In this document: positions 1 to 8,298 of the stretch, piece after piece
How the letters are laid out: each line of letters begins with the position of its first letter
How positions within the stretch are numbered: the stretch's first letter is position 1
Assembly: GCF_014193695.1 (NCBI RefSeq)
Contig: NZ_JACHZR010000001.1
Coordinates: forward strand, 347,309 to 411,308
From: Rhizobium sp. BK316
GTDB taxonomy: Bacteria > Pseudomonadota > Alphaproteobacteria > Rhizobiales > Rhizobiaceae
Direction of reading: 5' to 3'
DNA length: 64,000 nucleotides
The notes under the pieces: model-generated
Database searches by the model: none
What the model saw: only the letters and a program-made list of their open reading frames with translations
What the model was told of the DNA's origin: nothing
Position numbers and translations under genes: made by a program

Positions 1-1061
1 GAAACGGCGGTAACCTGGGCATTCTGCTGATCGGGAAGCACCAAGCCCCCGGCGGCTAGCCCATCCAGCGCCTTCAGCACAGCCTGGCCCGAGGCGCGGT
101 CATGCCAGACGGCCGAGAGTTCACGCAATGGCTCGAAGAAGGCAGGTGCGAGCAGCAATACGAACAGGCCCTGCGAAAGGTCGAGACCGCCGGACCAGGC
201 GCCGAACCGGATTTCGCCGAGCAGGCTGAAGCCGACATAGACGGCGGTCATCGCCACGCCGAGCGCCGAGAAGAGTTCGAGTACGGCCGAGGACAGGAAG
301 GCGATCTTCAGCACGGCCATGGTGCGCGTGCGCAGTGATTCTGCCTCCGCGCGAAGCCGGAGCGCGGTGGCATCGACCGCATCGAGCGAGCGGATCGTTG
401 CAAGCCCGCGCAGGCGATCGAGCAGGAAAGCGTTGAGGCCGCCCGTTGCGACAAGCTGCTTTTCGCTCGCAGCCTGCGCCCGCCAGCCAATCAGCGCCAT
501 GAAGATCGGAATGAGCGGCGCTGCAAACAACAGGACGAGCGCAGCGATCCAGGAGATCGGAAAGATGCAGACGAGGATGACGAGCGGTACGAGGCTCGCC
601 TTCATCCGCGCCGGCTGGAAACGGGAGAGATAGGGCACGATCAGCTCGGCCTGTTCGCCGAGTACGCTGGCGGCCTCGCCGGATGCAGGGCGGCCCGCAT
701 TAACTGGCGAAAGACGGGCAAGCAGCCCTACTGCGGCGACGCGCTTTTTACTGAGTTCGGCTCGTGCTGCGCGGAAGGCAAGGCGGCCGCCAGCCGCATC
801 GAGACAGCTTTTGACGACGCCGAGCAGCAATACCAAGACCGCTGGCCAGAGGATATCGGCAAGGCCGCCGCCATCGGCGAGCCGACCGACGGACCATGCA
901 AGCAGACCTGCTTGCGGAATCCAGAGCGTGGCTGCGAATGCCTGTAACATTGCGGCGCTGCGCAGACGGCTTCTGGTCCCGCTCGGCTTGTGCGCCGCGG
1001 CCTCGCGGGCGGGCGCCCCCGCCGTCTGCCGGTCTCTCGCGTCGAAGAAAGCACTGCTCAT
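1..1061 (-). CDS. cydD: Thiol reductant ABC exporter subunit CydD, N-terminal part (runs off the window)
   Basis: The reading frame is open from an ATG at 1061 to the window edge, giving 353 residues of an ABC transporter membrane domain. Hydrophobic segments are visible around residues 40-60, 70-90, 140-175 and 240-270. The ATP-binding half lies outside the window, so no Walker motifs can be seen. CydDC exports glutathione and cysteine to the periplasm and is needed to assemble cytochrome bd oxidase. The assignment to CydD rather than another ABC exporter rests on the overall sequence pattern (a motif near residue 210 reading LDRLRGLATIRSLDA is typical) and on the regulator directly upstream, an arrangement familiar from rhizobial cyd operons. 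It starts 4 bp after the regulator stop, so the two are probably cotranscribed. Confidence 0.8.
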   Translation of the reverse strand, partial: MSSAFFDARDRQTAGAPAREAAAHKPSGTRSRLRSAAMLQAFAATLWIPQAGLLAWSVGRLADGGGLADILWPAVLVLLLGVVKSCLDAAGGRLAFRAARAELSKKRVAAVGLLARLSPVNAGRPASGEAASVLGEQAELIVPYLSRFQPARMKASLVPLVILVCIFPISWIAALVLLFAAPLIPIFMALIGWRAQAASEKQLVATGGLNAFLLDRLRGLATIRSLDAVDATALRLRAEAESLRTRTMAVLKIAFLSSAVLELFSALGVAMTAVYVGFSLLGEIRFGAWSGGLDLSQGLFVLLLAPAFFEPLRELSAVWHDRASGQAVLKALDGLAAGGLVLPDQQNAQVTAV

Positions 1062-1065
1062 GGCG

Positions 1066-1641
1066 CTAGCTCTTGCTGGCAGAATTGGGACGGCGGCGGC
1101 CAAGCGAAACGACCTTGTCCTTGGCCTCCAGAAGTTTGGTCACCTTCGCACCTAACGAGAGTAACGTTGCAAGTCTTTCTGTTTCAAGTTGTTTTACGTC
1201 TTCATACCAGTGCGTCAGCTGTTCGATGAGCGTATGCATCTCGCTCATGCGCTCCTGCGCATGGCGTTCGGCCTCGCTTGCCGGGCGCTGCATCAGGATC
1301 TCGCGCAGCATCGACAGCGTCGGATCGACCTCGCGCTTCTTGCGCTCTTCGGCAAGCGTTCTGAGGATCAGCCAGACATCGTCGGGTGTTGTGAAGAAGT
1401 CGCGCCGGTCATCCGGCTTGTGGCGCAGCAGCACCAGGTTCCAAGCCTGCAGTTCGCGCAGACTCATGGAGACGTTCGAGCGTGATATTCCGAGTGCATC
1501 GACGATCTCTTCGGCGCAAAGCGGCGAGGGCGAGACGTAAAGCAAGGCATAGATCTGGCCGACCGTGCGGTTGATTCCCCAGCGGGAGCCCATTTCACCG
1601 AAGTGCAGAACGAAGGACTGAACGAGAGGTGGAAGGTTCAT
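1066..1641 (-). CDS. GbsR/MarR-family transcriptional regulator
   Basis: This 191-residue protein has a winged-helix domain in its first 100 residues (GQIYALLYVSPSPLCAEEI, then a recognition helix near ISRSNVSMSLRELQ). A long charged helical tail, probably a dimerisation coiled coil, follows. The start chosen is the ATG at 1641, preceded by GGAAA. The open frame extends further upstream, but that extension would read through the operator palindrome. The gene sits 4 bp before cydD in the same direction, so it probably controls the cyd operon and itself. The perfect 26-bp palindrome just upstream is the natural operator. The signal it senses cannot be read from the sequence. Confidence 0.85.
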   Translation of the reverse strand: MNLPPLVQSFVLHFGEMGSRWGINRTVGQIYALLYVSPSPLCAEEIVDALGISRSNVSMSLRELQAWNLVLLRHKPDDRRDFFTTPDDVWLILRTLAEERKKREVDPTLSMLREILMQRPASEAERHAQERMSEMHTLIEQLTHWYEDVKQLETERLATLLSLGAKVTKLLEAKDKVVSLGRRRPNSASKS

Positions 1642-1660
1642 TGTCGTTTCCGTTGCGTCT

Positions 1661-1686
1661 GTGATTTCAGAAATTTCTGAAATCAC
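1661..1686. promoter_or_regulatory. Perfect 26-bp palindrome, probable operator of the regulator-cydD operon
   Basis: The half-site GTGATTTCAGAAA is followed directly by its exact reverse complement with no spacer. It lies 20-45 bp upstream of the regulator start codon. On the minus strand a candidate promoter overlaps its upstream edge: TTGCGG, 18 bp, then TATAGT ending in the palindrome. Binding here would block transcription start. Autoregulation is inferred. Confidence 0.7.
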
Positions 1687-1822
1687 TATACAGACTTTCG
1701 CATTTGTGCCGCAATTGCGCAGGCAGGGCTGCGGCAATTTGGATGCATGCTTCGATGGTCCGCCTTTTTAGTAGACGGACACCGCACGCCTGGAATTGAT
1801 TTAAGTCAAATTTCGTAAAGAC

Positions 1823-1858
1823 AAAACGCCCGGCAGACGAGCATCTGCCGGGCGTTTT
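1823..1858. terminator. Strong intrinsic terminator
   Basis: A perfect 15-bp stem (AAAACGCCCGGCAGA and its complement) encloses the 6-base loop CGAGCA. The ends are A-rich and T-rich, so it can act in both directions. It lies 35 bp beyond the stop of the HupE/UreJ gene, which it should terminate. Confidence 0.9.
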
Positions 1859-1892
1859 ATCTCGGATAAATTAGTGGAAAGGGGCGCGAGCC

Positions 1893-2492
1893 TCAGATCA
1901 GGCCGGTCAGGATGCCGATGCCGGCAACGGCAGCAAGGCTGCCTGCGGTGCGAGTGACGAAGGCGCCCTGACGCTCGCCGAAGCGGGCAATCAGAAAACC
2001 GAGACCGAGACCTGCCATGTGCAGCAGGGCAGTGGCGATCATGAAGCCCGCGGCATAGGCAGCACCTCCGGCGTTTTCAGGCATTTCGGCGCCGTGCGCA
2101 TGGCCATGGAAGATCGCAAACAGGCCGACGATACCCATCGCGACAGCCGTGGAGGCGCGGATGTTCAGCGCAACGATCGCGCCGAGCACGATGACGGAAA
2201 GCGCGATGCCTATTTCAACGAGGGGTACATTGATGCCGGCGATGCCAAGAGCGCCGCCGAGTGCCATGACGAGCACGAAGGTCGTCGGCACGGCCCAGAC
2301 GGCCCGGCCACCAAGCTGGAAAGCGAGGATACCGACCATGATCATGGCAAGGATATGATCGAGGCCGGAAATCGGATGGCTGAAACCGTGCATAAAGCCG
2401 GCCGTTTCGCCGACGCCGGTATGGGCATAGGCGACTGCCGGAAGCGCCGCGGCGGCAAGCGCAAGAGCGCCGCTTTTGAAGATTGATTTCAT
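1893..2492 (-). CDS. HupE/UreJ family membrane protein
   Basis: This 199-residue protein has an N-terminal signal peptide (MKSIFKSGALALAAAALPAVAYA), a mature end beginning HTGVG, and about six hydrophobic segments. The family hallmark GFxHPxxGLDHxLAM is present at residues 35-50, and a His-rich stretch FHGHAHGAEMPENA lies near 130. HupE and UreJ proteins are nickel or cobalt permeases and metal-handling accessory proteins for hydrogenase and urease. Neither enzyme is encoded nearby, so this is a stand-alone copy and its metal (Ni or Co) is open. A strong terminator follows. The 245-bp region upstream shows no recognisable riboswitch. Confidence 0.85.
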   Translation of the reverse strand: MKSIFKSGALALAAAALPAVAYAHTGVGETAGFMHGFSHPISGLDHILAMIMVGILAFQLGGRAVWAVPTTFVLVMALGGALGIAGINVPLVEIGIALSVIVLGAIVALNIRASTAVAMGIVGLFAIFHGHAHGAEMPENAGGAAYAAGFMIATALLHMAGLGLGFLIARFGERQGAFVTRTAGSLAAVAGIGILTGLI

Positions 2493-2737
2493 TATGGAAT
2501 TCCCTCTGAGTTTTTAGATCCCGCGGCTGCCGACTCCTCAGGCACGGTTTCACGTCGCGTCACCAAGCTAGTCCACCGAGATTTTCCCGTCAACGAAAAG
2601 TACAGGAATAGATAGGAATTTCAATTGCTTATATCGTATGCAATTGCCTTTTTGAAAGGCGGCTTCACAAGGGGCGCTCAACCGGATTATCAATCATCTT
2701 GCGAAGGAGAGAGCCGCCGCATCTTGAGGAGGATCCC

Positions 2738-3769
2738 ATGACGAATACCGAAAGGCCACTGGCGATCAGCGCGCCGGAGCCGCGCACGCTGGACCTGATT
2801 TTCAGCGACAAGGCGCGCGCCGAACTCAACGCGAAATACGAGATCGTAGAGGCCGATGCCGATGATATCGCCGGCCTTGGCGATGATATCCTCTGCAGGA
2901 CGCGCTACATCATCGGCCAGCCTCCGCTGTCGGCGGAGACGCTTGATCGTATGCCACAGCTCCGCTCGATCCTCAATGTCGAGAGCAACCTCCTCAACAA
3001 CATGCCCTACGACATACTCTTCCAGCGCGGCATCCATGTGGTGACGACCGGGCAGGTGTTTGCACAGCCGGTGGCGGAAATCGGCCTCGGCTTTGCGCTG
3101 AGCCTCGCGCGCGGCATCGTCGATGCCGATGTGGCTTTCCGGGAGGGAAATGAACTCTGGGGCGGCGAAGGCAATACCAGCGCCCGGCTGATATCGGGCT
3201 CCGAGATCGGGATCGTCGGTTTTGGTGATCTCGGCAAGGCACTGCGGCGGACCCTGTCTGGCTTCAAGGCCAGGATCAGGGTGTTCGATCCGTGGATGCC
3301 ACGTTCGATCCTGGAGGAAAATGGCGTGGAGCCGGCGAGCCTGAGTGACGTGCTGACGCAGAGCGATTTCGTCTTCGTCGTCGCCTCGGTTACAAGCGAG
3401 AACAGGGGCTTCCTCGGCGCGGATGCCTTCGCCAGCATGCGAAAAGGTGCCGCCTTCATCCTGCTCAGCCGTGCCGATGTGGTGGATTTCGATGCACTGA
3501 TGGCCGCCGTCGCCTCCGGCCATATCGTTGCGGCAAGCGATGTCTATCCGCAGGAGCCGCTGCAGTCAGACCATCCGGTGCGCAACCTCAAGGGTTTTAT
3601 CCGCTCGGCCCATCGCGCCGGTGCGCTCGACAGCGCCTTCAAGAAAATGGGTGATATGGTGCTGGAGGATATGGATCTGATGGATCGCGGCCTGCCGCCG
3701 ATGCGCTGCAAGCGGGCGGAGCGCGAAACGGTGTCCCGTATGCGCTCCAAACCCGTTTCTGTGAACTAA
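2738..3769 (+). CDS. D-isomer-specific 2-hydroxyacid dehydrogenase family protein
   Basis: This 343-residue NAD(P)-dependent oxidoreductase has the Rossmann motif IGIVGFGDLGKAL near residues 167-179. The catalytic Arg region is represented by LLSRADVVDFDAL near 250, and the catalytic His region by RSAHRAGA near 300. The start at 2738 is chosen because TGAGGAGG lies 6 bp upstream; the frame continues further upstream without a ribosome-binding site. Enzymes of this family reduce 2-keto acids (glyoxylate, pyruvate, phosphoglycerate-type substrates). No neighbour tells which. Its stop codon overlaps that of the convergent Tim44-like gene. Confidence 0.85.
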   Translation: MTNTERPLAISAPEPRTLDLIFSDKARAELNAKYEIVEADADDIAGLGDDILCRTRYIIGQPPLSAETLDRMPQLRSILNVESNLLNNMPYDILFQRGIHVVTTGQVFAQPVAEIGLGFALSLARGIVDADVAFREGNELWGGEGNTSARLISGSEIGIVGFGDLGKALRRTLSGFKARIRVFDPWMPRSILEENGVEPASLSDVLTQSDFVFVVASVTSENRGFLGADAFASMRKGAAFILLSRADVVDFDALMAAVASGHIVAASDVYPQEPLQSDHPVRNLKGFIRSAHRAGALDSAFKKMGDMVLEDMDLMDRGLPPMRCKRAERETVSRMRSKPVSVN

Positions 3770-4779
3770 GCGGCGCGCTGGCCGGTGCCCTGGATGGCGG
3801 CAAGCTTCCAGTCGGCGCCGGACTTGCGCACGAAGGTCCAGATCTCGGTGCTTTCGCTCGCGCGGCGGTCGTCGCCCGAGACGAGGCGGCCACTGTCGCG
3901 CTCGACCATCGCGTCGATCGAGGAATAGCGCATCGCCAGCGTCGCATATTCCTGACCGTTCTCACGCCAGGCTTCGGCGATGTCGCCCTGCAGCAGCTTG
4001 ACGTCGGTAACCTGGTTGCGGACGCCGTTGGTGGCGTTCTCGCCAAGCTCTTCGGCAAGGTAGGACATGGCTTCCGGTGTCGTCAGGCGGCGCAGCGCAC
4101 CATAATCTTCCGCACCATAGGCGGTCTGAACCTTGGTCAGCAATTCCTCGAACTGATCGAGATCCGCCTGGGCAAGGCCGATCTCATCGCGCGGGCGCGC
4201 ATTGCTCCGCTGCTGGGAGCCAGAGCCCGAACCGATGGCCGGAATATGGAAGGTCGAACCGCCATTGGCCGGCGACATGTTGTAGGACTGCGGCCCGCTA
4301 TAGCTCTGGCCACCTGCGCCGTAGGACGGCTGGCGGCGGTTGGCGAAGAAGCGCATGGCAAGCGTGATCGCACCGAAGATCAGCGCGATCTGCAAGAGCA
4401 TGCCGAGGAAACCGAAGCCGCCGCCGAAGCCGTGGCCGAGCAGCATGCCGAGAAGACCGCCGGCAATCAGGCCGCCGATCATTGAACGGCCGAAGCCGCC
4501 GAACAAACCGGGGCGCTGCTGGGCAAAGCCGGGCTGCTGCGTGTTATAGGGCGCGGTCGTCTGCGGGCGCGGTGTCATCGAGCGTTCGATGGGCGCAGCC
4601 GGGGCGGGGGCGGTGCTGGTGGCAGGAGGCGCACTGAAGGTGCGCGTGCCGCGGCTTCCGAATCCGCCAAAGCTGCCTGCGCGGCGCGCATCGGCATCAC
4701 CGATCGAAGCAAAAACGGTAGCGCCTGCAAGAACGGCAATCCCCGCGATCCTGGCAAAACGCGAAACGGCACTGGGCAT
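3766..4779 (-). CDS. Tim44-like domain membrane protein
   Basis: The 337-residue protein begins with a signal or anchor sequence (VSRFARIAGIAVLAGATVFA). A Gly/Pro/Gln/Ala-rich low-complexity stretch follows (about residues 33-95), then a glycine-rich hydrophobic hairpin (MIGGLIAGGLLGMLLG, then a membrane segment LQIALIFGAITLAMRFF near 130-147). The C-terminal 130 residues form a Tim44/MBA1-type domain that starts near DLDQFEELLTKVQ and includes AWRENGQEYATLAMRYSS. In alphaproteobacteria such proteins are inner-membrane proteins of poorly defined role. The gene is monocistronic. Its TAG overlaps the TAA of the convergent dehydrogenase gene by 2 bp (3766-3769). Confidence 0.85.
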   Translation of the reverse strand: MPSAVSRFARIAGIAVLAGATVFASIGDADARRAGSFGGFGSRGTRTFSAPPATSTAPAPAAPIERSMTPRPQTTAPYNTQQPGFAQQRPGLFGGFGRSMIGGLIAGGLLGMLLGHGFGGGFGFLGMLLQIALIFGAITLAMRFFANRRQPSYGAGGQSYSGPQSYNMSPANGGSTFHIPAIGSGSGSQQRSNARPRDEIGLAQADLDQFEELLTKVQTAYGAEDYGALRRLTTPEAMSYLAEELGENATNGVRNQVTDVKLLQGDIAEAWRENGQEYATLAMRYSSIDAMVERDSGRLVSGDDRRASESTEIWTFVRKSGADWKLAAIQGTGQRAA

Positions 4780-4859
4780 TTCAAACCTCCTGTCATGCGC
4801 TCAACGGCATGTCACGGCCTAATATAGGTATTCTTTCCGCTCTGTGAAGTTGTGCGTTG

Positions 4860-5318
4860 CTACTGGCAGACGTCGACCCATTCGGCTCCGGTGATTTCCG
4901 CCAACCGGCCGGTCGAAATACGCACTGCAGAATTGGTCGACCCGGCGGCCGGCACGACTTCCTCGAACTGCTTCAGCGACACATCGCAATAGACAGGCAG
5001 CTGCGCAGGCAGGCCGAAGGGGCAGACCCCGCCGACCGGATGGCTCGTCACCGCGAGCACTTCTTCGGCATCGAGCATGCGCCCCTTGCCGCCGAAGGCA
5101 TCCTTGAATTTCCTGTTGTCGAGACGCGACGTGCCGCTCGCCACAATCAGCATGGTGCGGTCGCCGACGCGCAGGCAGATCGTCTTGGCGATCTGCGCGG
5201 GCTCGACGCCGTGCGCCGCGGCCGCGAGCGTGACGGTCGAAGAGCTTCCGGCCGTTTCGATGATGGCGATGTCGGGAGCGTTGGCAGCGAAGAAGGCGCG
5301 GACGGATTCAAGGCTCAT
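4860..5318 (-). CDS. YbaK/EbsC-type aminoacyl-tRNA deacylase
   Basis: This 152-residue single-domain protein has the YbaK/ProX editing-domain pattern: the invariant lysine in PAQIAKTICLRVG, SRLDNRKFKDAFG, and VGGVCPFGL. Members hydrolyse mischarged aminoacyl-tRNAs such as Cys-tRNA(Pro) or Ala-tRNA(Pro) in the cytosol. The start at 5318 gives MSLESVRAFF, a usual family N-terminus. An in-frame TTG ten codons upstream is possible but lacks a ribosome-binding site. The gene stands alone between a Tim44-like gene and a decayed regulator. Confidence 0.85.
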   Translation of the reverse strand: MSLESVRAFFAANAPDIAIIETAGSSSTVTLAAAAHGVEPAQIAKTICLRVGDRTMLIVASGTSRLDNRKFKDAFGGKGRMLDAEEVLAVTSHPVGGVCPFGLPAQLPVYCDVSLKQFEEVVPAAGSTNSAVRISTGRLAEITGAEWVDVCQ

Positions 5319-5497
5319 GGGATGGGATACTTTTGGATGAACGGCCAATCTGGAGCCGCATGCGAATGCGACGTGGGATTCATGTATTTGCGGTCCAACT
5401 TAATATTTAGATCTCAGAAAATTCAATCGCGTAGTTTCCGAGAAAGCATTTCTGTGCGTCTCGAAAGGCGATCTGGATTGCTCCCGATTTCTAAGTC

Positions 5498-5791
5498 ATG
5501 GATATTGCTGGAAAAGCGTCTTTGACGATGCAGCCTTCGGCGATTGGGGACAGAGCAGTGAGCAAGCCGAACTATCGGGATATCGCCCGCCAGGCAGGTG
5601 TGGGAACCGCCACCGTCGAACGGGTGCTGAACGGCCGGGGTGGGGTTCGTCCCGAACTGGTCGAAAAGGTCATCATCGCCGCGCGGCCACCGATCGATGG
5701 GAGGAGGCGCTACTGCTTCGGCAGATACTTCGCGATCTCTGGGCCAGGATTTGATTACCATATCGCATTGGCCGAAAACCGGCAGGGATGA
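5498..5791 (+). pseudogene. Truncated LacI-family regulator (DNA-binding domain only)
   Basis: Residues 22-60 of this frame match a LacI helix-turn-helix and hinge start (DIARQAGVGTATVERVLNGR, then RPELVEKVI). From about 5690 the resemblance stops, and the rest of the frame (GRRRYCFGRYF onward) is unlike any LacI sugar-binding domain. A functional LacI protein is about 330-350 residues, so roughly 280 are missing. The likely start is the GTG at 5558 or the ATG at 5528. It is probably a deletion remnant. Expression of the DNA-binding domain alone cannot be excluded. Confidence 0.65.
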
Positions 5792-5852
5792 TCTCGTCTT
5801 GAAACCATTCCCTGCCGGATATTCCCTTGGCAATTTTAGCGAGGAGTCCGAT

Positions 5853-6041
5853 CTATTCATCGGATAAAGCGAGGTCCCGGCGCAGCCAGGATGGGAAGGT
5901 ATCGAAGCCGTTCACGATGCGACGACGTCTCCACCGGGCAATGATGGTTGCGACAAGAATCTGTCTGAAACTGAACCGCGAGCAAAGCTCGCGCATGGAT
6001 GCCGACAGGCTTTCGCCGGCGCGTTGATTGGTCATGATCAT
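5853..6041 (-). CDS. Small DUF1127 (YjiS-like) protein
   Basis: A 62-residue basic peptide ends in the DUF1127 pattern: an arginine-rich helix ARWRRRRIVNGFDTFPSWLR, then RDLALSDE. The usual family form is RRxxxxLxxLsDrxLrDIGLsRxDI, so this copy is somewhat divergent in the middle. Short DUF1127 proteins are abundant in Rhizobiales, and some act in RNA turnover or phosphate and stress responses. An alternative start is the ATG at 6035. No operon partner is visible. Confidence 0.55.
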   Translation of the reverse strand: MIMTNQRAGESLSASMRELCSRFSFRQILVATIIARWRRRRIVNGFDTFPSWLRRDLALSDE

Positions 6042-6524
6042 CAGCGGTCAGAATCCTGAGCCGCCCTTCTTTCAAGCTGAAAGTGCGCAGCGACATAGCG
6101 CGGACATCACCGCGCCCAGACGCTGCGTGCGAAACGATGCCATCTTTGGATGGGGAAGCTTGAAAGGTCTCGGATATGATCGAGGGTTGGGAGCTTCGAA
6201 GGCCTATGCCAAAGAGGCGTTGGACGAAGAAATATCTGTCATTGCACGCCTCCATTGTTGAGTTACTCCGCCGCAACCCTTAGCCGATTGCGAAGATACA
6301 AGCAAGAGCGCGGTCTCGCATTCTTCGAAAAGCCGACAGCGTGATCGTCGCGCTCCCATGTAGAATTCATCCCATAGCGAATCTCTTCAGGCTTGCGAGA
6401 AGATTGCGCCATCAAAATCCGGGATCAAACAGCTAGAATTCATCATGGGAATGTGTGCTGATGTTCGCATACTGCCGGGAAAATCGGGCAGCGTCGCACA
6501 ACTAGTGACGCGATTCGTCCCGTT
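6042..6524. other. Gene-free stretch
   Basis: No convincing coding frame was found on either strand in these 480 bases. The only structure noted is a short direct repeat, TAGAATTCATC, at 6361-6371 and 6434-6444. This stretch lies downstream of the ATP-grasp gene and should contain its transcription stop, but no clear hairpin with a T-run was seen. Confidence 0.4.
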
Positions 6525-7682
6525 TTATTCTACTATAACGTGTGGCACGAAGCGCGACAGGTTGGCCGTTATGCGCGAGCGGTCTTCGCGCACGGCAAGG
6601 CCGCAGGCGCGATCGCCGACGACCCAGCTGCCGAGCACGGCGAAGCCGCCATCGCTTTCGAAAAGCGGGGCATACGCCTGGACAATGAAGCCTTCGTCGC
6701 CGTAATCGCCGGGAGCGGAAATCAATTCCCGGCCATCTCTGAATATTGTGACGTTTTCGCCTTCCCGTGACAGCAGCGGTTTGCGCACATAGTCGGTCAA
6801 GGCCGAGGCTGCCGGGTCGTCCGCGAAATAGCTGGGCAGGAGGTTGGGGTGATTGGGGTGGCGTTGCCAGAGCAGAGGCAGAAGCCCTTTGTTGGAGAGG
6901 ACGGCTTTCCAGGCGGGCTCGATGAAAACATCGCCCGAGCGCACCAGTTCGCGGGCGAACGGCTCGCGCAGCATGAATTCCCATGGGTATAGTTTGAAGC
7001 ACCGGTCGATTACTCGATCCTTGAGGTCAGTGTAGCGGCCCTGCGCATCGATGCCGATCTCGCGCATGTCCATAAGCTCGACGCGATGGCCGGCCTGCAC
7101 GGCACAATCCATCAGGTAAACCGTCGTGCCTCGATCCTCCTCATTGTCGGTCATCGCCGCGAAGTGGAAGATCGGCTCTTTGGAAAATTGCCCGAACGCC
7201 TCGACGAGGCTTTCCTGCAAGGAATTGTACTGGTCCGCATCCTTGGGCAGGACACCCAAAGCCATCTGGTCGGTCAGCCAATTGAACTGGAAATAGGCTG
7301 TCTCGAACACCGAAGTCGGCGTATCGGCATTGTATTCGAGCAGTTTGGCCGGCCCGGTACCGTCGTAAGCGAGATCGAATCGGCCATAGAGATGCCTGTC
7401 GCGGCGCTGCCAGGATCGCTGCACCACATCGCGCAGGTCCTCCGGAATGGCCAGCCTGTCGAGTGACTCTTCGCTGCTGACGATATCACCGACCATATCC
7501 ATGCACATGTCGTGCAGTTCCTGGCTCGGCTCTTCGATCTGCATCTCGATCTCATCGAGCGTGAAGGTATAGGCGGCATCGTCGAGCCAATAGGGCTCGC
7601 CGTACATAACATGAAAGCCGAAACCTACGGCGCGCGCCTTGTCACGCCAGTCGGGACGCGCCGGAAGAGTGATGCGCTTCAT
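6525..7682 (-). CDS. Glutathionylspermidine synthase-like ATP-grasp protein (YjfC family)
   Basis: This 385-residue protein matches the synthetase half of glutathionylspermidine synthase. The hallmarks are YGRFDLAYDG, KLLEYNADTPTSVFE near residues 110-125, KLYPWEFMLREPFA, and the C-terminal GxVVGDRACGLAVREDRSRIT. That fold uses ATP to join a carboxylate to an amine. Stand-alone members such as E. coli YjfC and YgiC have no established substrate and lack the amidase half, as here. The ATG at 7682 is one base after the stop of the DUF1190 gene, so translation is coupled. It is the last gene of the channel-DUF2491-DUF350-DUF1190 operon, which suggests it modifies a peptide or protein part of that system. 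Confidence 0.85.
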   Translation of the reverse strand: MKRITLPARPDWRDKARAVGFGFHVMYGEPYWLDDAAYTFTLDEIEMQIEEPSQELHDMCMDMVGDIVSSEESLDRLAIPEDLRDVVQRSWQRRDRHLYGRFDLAYDGTGPAKLLEYNADTPTSVFETAYFQFNWLTDQMALGVLPKDADQYNSLQESLVEAFGQFSKEPIFHFAAMTDNEEDRGTTVYLMDCAVQAGHRVELMDMREIGIDAQGRYTDLKDRVIDRCFKLYPWEFMLREPFARELVRSGDVFIEPAWKAVLSNKGLLPLLWQRHPNHPNLLPSYFADDPAASALTDYVRKPLLSREGENVTIFRDGRELISAPGDYGDEGFIVQAYAPLFESDGGFAVLGSWVVGDRACGLAVREDRSRITANLSRFVPHVIVE

Positions 7683-7683
7683 A

Positions 7684-8286
7684 TCAGCCGCCGAAACTGA
7701 AGGATGAACGGCCACCGAAGCCTTGACGGGCGACGGTGCGGGTATTGACGTTGACCGGCTTGACACTCTGGCGCGAGGGCGCAAGCGTCGTGTCACTGCG
7801 CGTGCCGCCTGAGCGAACCGTCGTTGTTACTGTCTGCCCCGAGCGATTGCGATAAATCGGCGTCGAACCGTAGTAGTTGCCGCTCTCCTCCTGGCGCCGA
7901 CGATAAACGTTGTAGTCGCCAATGTTGTTCAGTGCCGAAGACAGCATGTAGCCTGCCAGGAACGGCACAAAGAAGCTGCCGCTTCCGCCGGTATTGTTAG
8001 GTGAAGCATTGGCCGACTGTTCAGTGCATTGGCCCGAACCGTACTCGGCCTCGCACGCGGCCATGCCGTTGAAACGCGGCGCGTTGGCGAGATGAGCCCG
8101 CATGGCATCCTGATATCCGGCCTGACAGACCTGCCGGTCCATGCCGGATTCCACGCATTGGTCGACGGAGGTGAACATTGTTTCCGAAGGCGTCTGGTCG
8201 CCGCAACCGGATAACGCCAAGGTTGAGGCGGCGATGGTGCCAAGGGCCAGGAAGGGTCGTTTGTGCCCGCTCTTGCGTCTGCGCAT
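7684..8286 (-). CDS. DUF1190 (YgiB/YjfM-like) lipoprotein
   Basis: The 200-residue precursor has a basic N-terminus, a hydrophobic segment and a lipobox (LALSGC, Cys near residue 28), so it should be a lipid-anchored periplasmic protein. The DUF1190 core follows: MFTSVDQCVESGMDRQVC, then ACEAEYGSGQC, with paired cysteines. A hydrophobic patch (FFVPFLAGYMLSSAL) comes next, then a Ser/Thr/Gly/Arg-rich tail ending in GFGGRSSFSFGG. The family is consistently found beside the YjfC/YgiC ATP-grasp protein, as here. The flexible Gly/Ser tail could be a substrate of that ligase (inference). Confidence 0.85.
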   Translation of the reverse strand: MRRRKSGHKRPFLALGTIAASTLALSGCGDQTPSETMFTSVDQCVESGMDRQVCQAGYQDAMRAHLANAPRFNGMAACEAEYGSGQCTEQSANASPNNTGGSGSFFVPFLAGYMLSSALNNIGDYNVYRRRQEESGNYYGSTPIYRNRSGQTVTTTVRSGGTRSDTTLAPSRQSVKPVNVNTRTVARQGFGGRSSFSFGG

Positions 8287-8298
8287 CTTTCCCTCCCC

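Noticed and set aside
2690..3523. Long open frame (277 codons) on the minus strand opposite the hydroxyacid dehydrogenase
   Set aside because: Shadow of a GC-rich gene; product has the His/Arg/Asp-rich composition typical of antisense frames and no ribosome-binding site.
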